This document shows, in pieces, positions 6,252 through 8,391 of a DNA stretch of 8,391 nucleotides. The notes under the pieces were generated by a model. It had not been told where the DNA came from, made no database searches, and was given only the letters and a program-made list of their open reading frames with translations. The position numbers were made by a program, and so were the translations under genes. Origin of the DNA: Legionella genomosp. 1 (lineage in GTDB: Bacteria > Pseudomonadota > Gammaproteobacteria > Legionellales > Legionellaceae); assembly GCA_945867185.1 (NCBI GenBank), contig CAMBHM010000056.1, positions 1 to 8,391 on the forward strand, read 5' to 3'. Positions within the stretch are counted from its first letter, which is position 1; every line of letters starts with the position of its first letter.

Positions 6252-8209
6252 GAAGGAACCTTATCGAGTGTTACCAACAAAGCGCCTTCGTCGACTTGCG
6301 CACCGATGTCATAAAAAATATCGACCAATAGTCCATCATACGGGGCATGGAGGGTGTGTTCCATTTTCATGGCCTCTAGTACCATAAAGGGCTCACCCAT
6401 TTTAATGGATTCTCCAATCTGTTTAAATACAGCAACAACAGTGGCTGGCATGGGCGCCATGAGTGGGTTATTCGTCATGACGGGCGCATGGTCACTCTGT
6501 GTTGGATCACTACGCAATACAATAAGGGGGCCTTCGGGTGTAAAGACAGTGAGGTTTAAAGGGGTATTGTGAAGGACTACTCGCTCAACTTGTTGATCAG
6601 TGTGAATAAGGAGTGCATGGGAGGATAGACTCACTTGCCAGAGGACGGATGTTCCTTGTTGGGTGAGACGAAGCGTATGGGGACCTAAGCGGATTACCTC
6701 GACTTCAAAGATCTGCGTGTCTATAAAATAGCGTGATCGGATAGGGGGCTGTAAATGCATTTGCCAAGCCATTGTATCGGAGAGGAGGGGATCAGTGGTT
6801 GTCTGTTGCCTGTGGAGCTCATCGAGCGCTGCAGCAACCAAAGCTACCCACTGTTTATCAGGTGTCGGTGTAGCAAGGGAGTGCTCTGTTAAAAAATGCG
6901 TACTGAGATCTCCGCCCACAAAGCGCGGGTGTTTCAAGATCATGCTCAAAAAAGATATGTTTGTTTTTATTCCGCCCAAATGGTAGTGTTGCAGTCCGTT
7001 TTGTAACCGAAGCAGGGCCTCTTCACGGGTTTGTCCAAATGCGATCAATTTAGACAACATGGGATCGTAATAGCGGCTTACTGTAGCGTGTAAGGCAATC
7101 CCAGTATCTAGGCGAAGACCAGTTCCTATCGGTTCGACTAGAAAATCTATGTTGCCCATAGAGGGAATAAAGTCGTGATAGGGATCTTCTGCATAAATTC
7201 GACATTCGATGGCGTGACCAAGGAGCGGCACTTCTTTTTGCGTCAAGGGAAGCGGTTCATTGGCGGCAATGCGAAGTTGCCATTCGATGAGGTCAAGCCC
7301 TGTGATACATTCAGTAACAGGATGCTCCACTTGTAAACGGGTATTCATTTCCATAAAATAAAAGTGTTCGCCATCTACCAAAAATTCAACTGTTCCAGCC
7401 CCTCGATAATCAATGGTTTTAGCAACGGTTACAGCGGCCTCTCCAAGTTGCTGGCGAAGGCGCTTGGATAGATTTGGGGCAGGGGCTTCTTCTATGATTT
7501 TTTGATGACGACGCTGGATGGAGCAGTCTCGTTCGTGCAGATGGACAATATGCCCATGATTGTCTGCCATGATTTGAATTTCAACGTGGCGTGGACGTTC
7601 AAGGAGCTTTTCAATCAGCATAGTATCATCAGAAAAACTGGCTAGAGCTTCGCGACGGGCGCCTGCTAATGCTTGATAAAAATCAACGGCATGATGTACC
7701 GCCCGCATTCCTTTTCCCCCGCCGCCACTTGCGGCTTTTAATAAAACGGGAAAACCCAGTTGCAGGGCTTCTTGATACAGTGTTTTATCGGATTGATTGC
7801 TACCGTGATAGCCTGGTGTTAAGGGTACATTGGTTTTTTCAAGACGCTGTTTAGCCGTTTGTTTGGAAGCCATGGCTTCCATGGCAGCTGGTGGTGGGCC
7901 AATGAATACAAGGCCAGCTTTGGCACAGGCACGAGCCATGGCGGGATTCTCAGATAAAAACCCATACCCTGGATGAATAGCTTGTGCGCCACTGTCTAAG
8001 GCCGCAGCGATGATTGCATCGATATTCAAATAACTGGCTTGTGCTTCAGAAGGGCCTATGAAATAGGCGTGGTCCGCCTCTTTAACAGCTAGGCTATGTA
8101 GATCAGTTTCAGAATAAACAGCAACGGATTCAATCCCCATGCGACGTGTTGTTTTGATAATTCGACAGGCAATTTCGCCTCGATTCGCAATTAATAGTTT
8201 CGTAAACAT
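6248..8209 (-). CDS. liuD: Methylcrotonyl-CoA carboxylase, biotin-containing alpha subunit
   Basis: This subunit carboxylates its covalently bound biotin using ATP and bicarbonate. A partner beta subunit (LiuB, not in the window) then transfers the carboxyl group to 3-methylcrotonyl-CoA. The 653-residue product has a biotin carboxylase domain (about 1-447): LLIANRGEIACRI at 5-17, the ATP-grasp glycine loop SGGGGKGM at 161-168, ERDCSIQRRHQKIIEE at 226-241 and EMNTRLQVEHPVTE at 287-300. A less conserved linker/BT region covers about 450-575. The biotinyl domain is C-terminal, with EAMKME at 612-617 and the biotin-accepting lysine at K615. The start at 8209 (MFTKLLIANRGEIA) is the family start and has AAGGA 4 nt upstream. 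The start at 8239 would add 10 residues and overlap liuC. Propionyl-, acetyl- and geranyl-CoA carboxylases share this architecture. The methylcrotonyl assignment rests on the neighbours liuC and liuE. Confidence 0.92.
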   Translation of the reverse strand: MFTKLLIANRGEIACRIIKTTRRMGIESVAVYSETDLHSLAVKEADHAYFIGPSEAQASYLNIDAIIAAALDSGAQAIHPGYGFLSENPAMARACAKAGLVFIGPPPAAMEAMASKQTAKQRLEKTNVPLTPGYHGSNQSDKTLYQEALQLGFPVLLKAASGGGGKGMRAVHHAVDFYQALAGARREALASFSDDTMLIEKLLERPRHVEIQIMADNHGHIVHLHERDCSIQRRHQKIIEEAPAPNLSKRLRQQLGEAAVTVAKTIDYRGAGTVEFLVDGEHFYFMEMNTRLQVEHPVTECITGLDLIEWQLRIAANEPLPLTQKEVPLLGHAIECRIYAEDPYHDFIPSMGNIDFLVEPIGTGLRLDTGIALHATVSRYYDPMLSKLIAFGQTREEALLRLQNGLQHYHLGGIKTNISFLSMILKHPRFVGGDLSTHFLTEHSLATPTPDKQWVALVAAALDELHRQQTTTDPLLSDTMAWQMHLQPPIRSRYFIDTQIFEVEVIRLGPHTLRLTQQGTSVLWQVSLSSHALLIHTDQQVERVVLHNTPLNLTVFTPEGPLIVLRSDPTQSDHAPVMTNNPLMAPMPATVVAVFKQIGESIKMGEPFMVLEAMKMEHTLHAPYDGLLVDIFYDIGAQVDEGALLVTLDKVPS

Positions 8210-8213
8210 AAGA

Positions 8214-8218
8214 TCCTT
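8214..8218 (-). promoter_or_regulatory. Ribosome-binding site deciding the liuD start
   Basis: Read on the minus strand, AAGGA lies 4 nt before the ATG at 8209-8207, in the 13-bp gap after the liuC stop. This supports 8209 over the in-frame ATG at 8239, which is inside liuC. Confidence 0.7.
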
Positions 8219-8222
8219 TGAG

Positions 8223-8391
8223 TCAACCTTTCTTGCCAAGAAAGGTTTTTAGTCCGTGCTGAGCTTCAGGAGAAATCCGCTGCTTCGCAATCAAACGGGC
8301 TGTTTGTTGTATGAGATCATCAGTGATGGGACGATTTGCAACTTGATGCACCAATGATTTGGTTGCAATCAGAGCCAGGGGAGGCAAGTTG
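8223..8391 (-). CDS. liuC: Enoyl-CoA hydratase family protein, probable methylglutaconyl-CoA hydratase (C-terminal end only)
   Basis: Only the last 55 codons are in the window; the frame is open to the right edge and ends with TGA at 8225-8223. The visible residues include ALIATKSLVHQ, then QTARLIAKQRISPEAQHGLKTFLGKKG at the C-terminus. The SPEAQ-GL--FL-K pattern is the typical end of crotonase-fold enoyl-CoA hydratases, including methylglutaconyl-CoA hydratases. The catalytic glutamates lie outside the window and cannot be checked. Its position 13 bp before liuD and ahead of liuE matches the liuB-liuC-liuD-liuE order known from Pseudomonas. The inferred reaction is therefore hydration of 3-methylglutaconyl-CoA to HMG-CoA. 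Family assignment is fairly firm; the exact substrate is inferred from context. Confidence 0.8.
   Translation of the reverse strand, partial: NLPPLALIATKSLVHQVANRPITDDLIQQTARLIAKQRISPEAQHGLKTFLGKKG
8225..8247 (-). repeat. Perfect inverted repeat at the liuC/liuD junction
   Basis: AACCTTTCTTG and CAAGAAAGGTT are exact reverse complements separated by one base, giving a 10-bp stem with a 3-nt loop in RNA. It covers the last codons of liuC and the first base of its stop codon read from the mRNA. The liuD ribosome-binding site lies just after it. In the mRNA direction no U-run follows, so it is not a standard terminator. On the opposite strand three further Ts follow the stem. Confidence 0.6.

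Noticed and set aside
7869..7885. Inverted repeat GCCATGG-CTT-CCATGGC inside liuD
   Set aside because: It encodes the conserved-region residues AMEAMA and results from two Ala-Met codon pairs. There is no sign of a regulatory role.
8210..8239. LiuD starting at 8239 with an extra MARKVDSKDL
   Set aside because: It would overlap the end of liuC and lacks a good ribosome-binding site. The start at 8209 matches the biotin carboxylase N-terminus and has AAGGA.

Overview
This is a compact, ordinary-looking bacterial chromosome segment. It carries eight complete or partial housekeeping and catabolic genes, plus one more cut at the right edge. I see no insertion sequence, phage gene, CRISPR array, tRNA or rRNA. 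Several features point to a gammaproteobacterium: the E. coli-like L21 and L27, an IspB-type long-chain polyprenyl diphosphate synthase, the pth-ychF pair, and a liu-type leucine degradation cluster. The order Legionellales (Legionella/Coxiella relatives) is a plausible guess, but the sequence alone does not prove it.

Left part (1-1658, minus strand): rplU, rpmA and obg form the classical ribosomal L21-L27-Obg operon, with obg running off the left edge. Its likely promoter (extended -10) lies in the 241-bp divergent gap at 1659-1899. No gap longer than 300 bp exists in the window. Middle part (1900-4320, plus strand): rplY (the long, CTC-type L25), pth and ychF form a translation-associated operon. 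Its candidate promoter is at 1772-1800. The leader of about 90 nt contains a perfect 9-bp hairpin, a GCAA-tetraloop hairpin and mutually exclusive pairings. The two divergent operons together supply three ribosomal proteins, peptidyl-tRNA hydrolase and two Obg-superfamily P-loop NTPases (Obg and YchF).

Right part (8391 down to 4325, minus strand): a leucine/isovalerate degradation cluster reads liuC (C-terminal end only), liuD (biotin-containing alpha subunit of methylcrotonyl-CoA carboxylase), then liuE (HMG-CoA lyase). liuD and liuE overlap by ATGA. ispB follows 61 bp after liuE, in the same direction but with its own good candidate promoter in the gap. ispB and ychF converge with only 4 bp between their stop codons, so no terminator fits between them.

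Functionally, LiuD carboxylates 3-methylcrotonyl-CoA together with a beta subunit presumably encoded beyond the right edge. LiuC hydrates the product to HMG-CoA, and LiuE cleaves that to acetoacetate and acetyl-CoA. IspB makes the quinone side chain. I found no clear previously undescribed system. The points most worth a second look are the switch-like rplY leader, the hairpin at the liuC/liuD junction that could compete with the liuD ribosome-binding site, the placement of ispB behind leucine catabolism, and the terminator-free convergent ychF/ispB junction.
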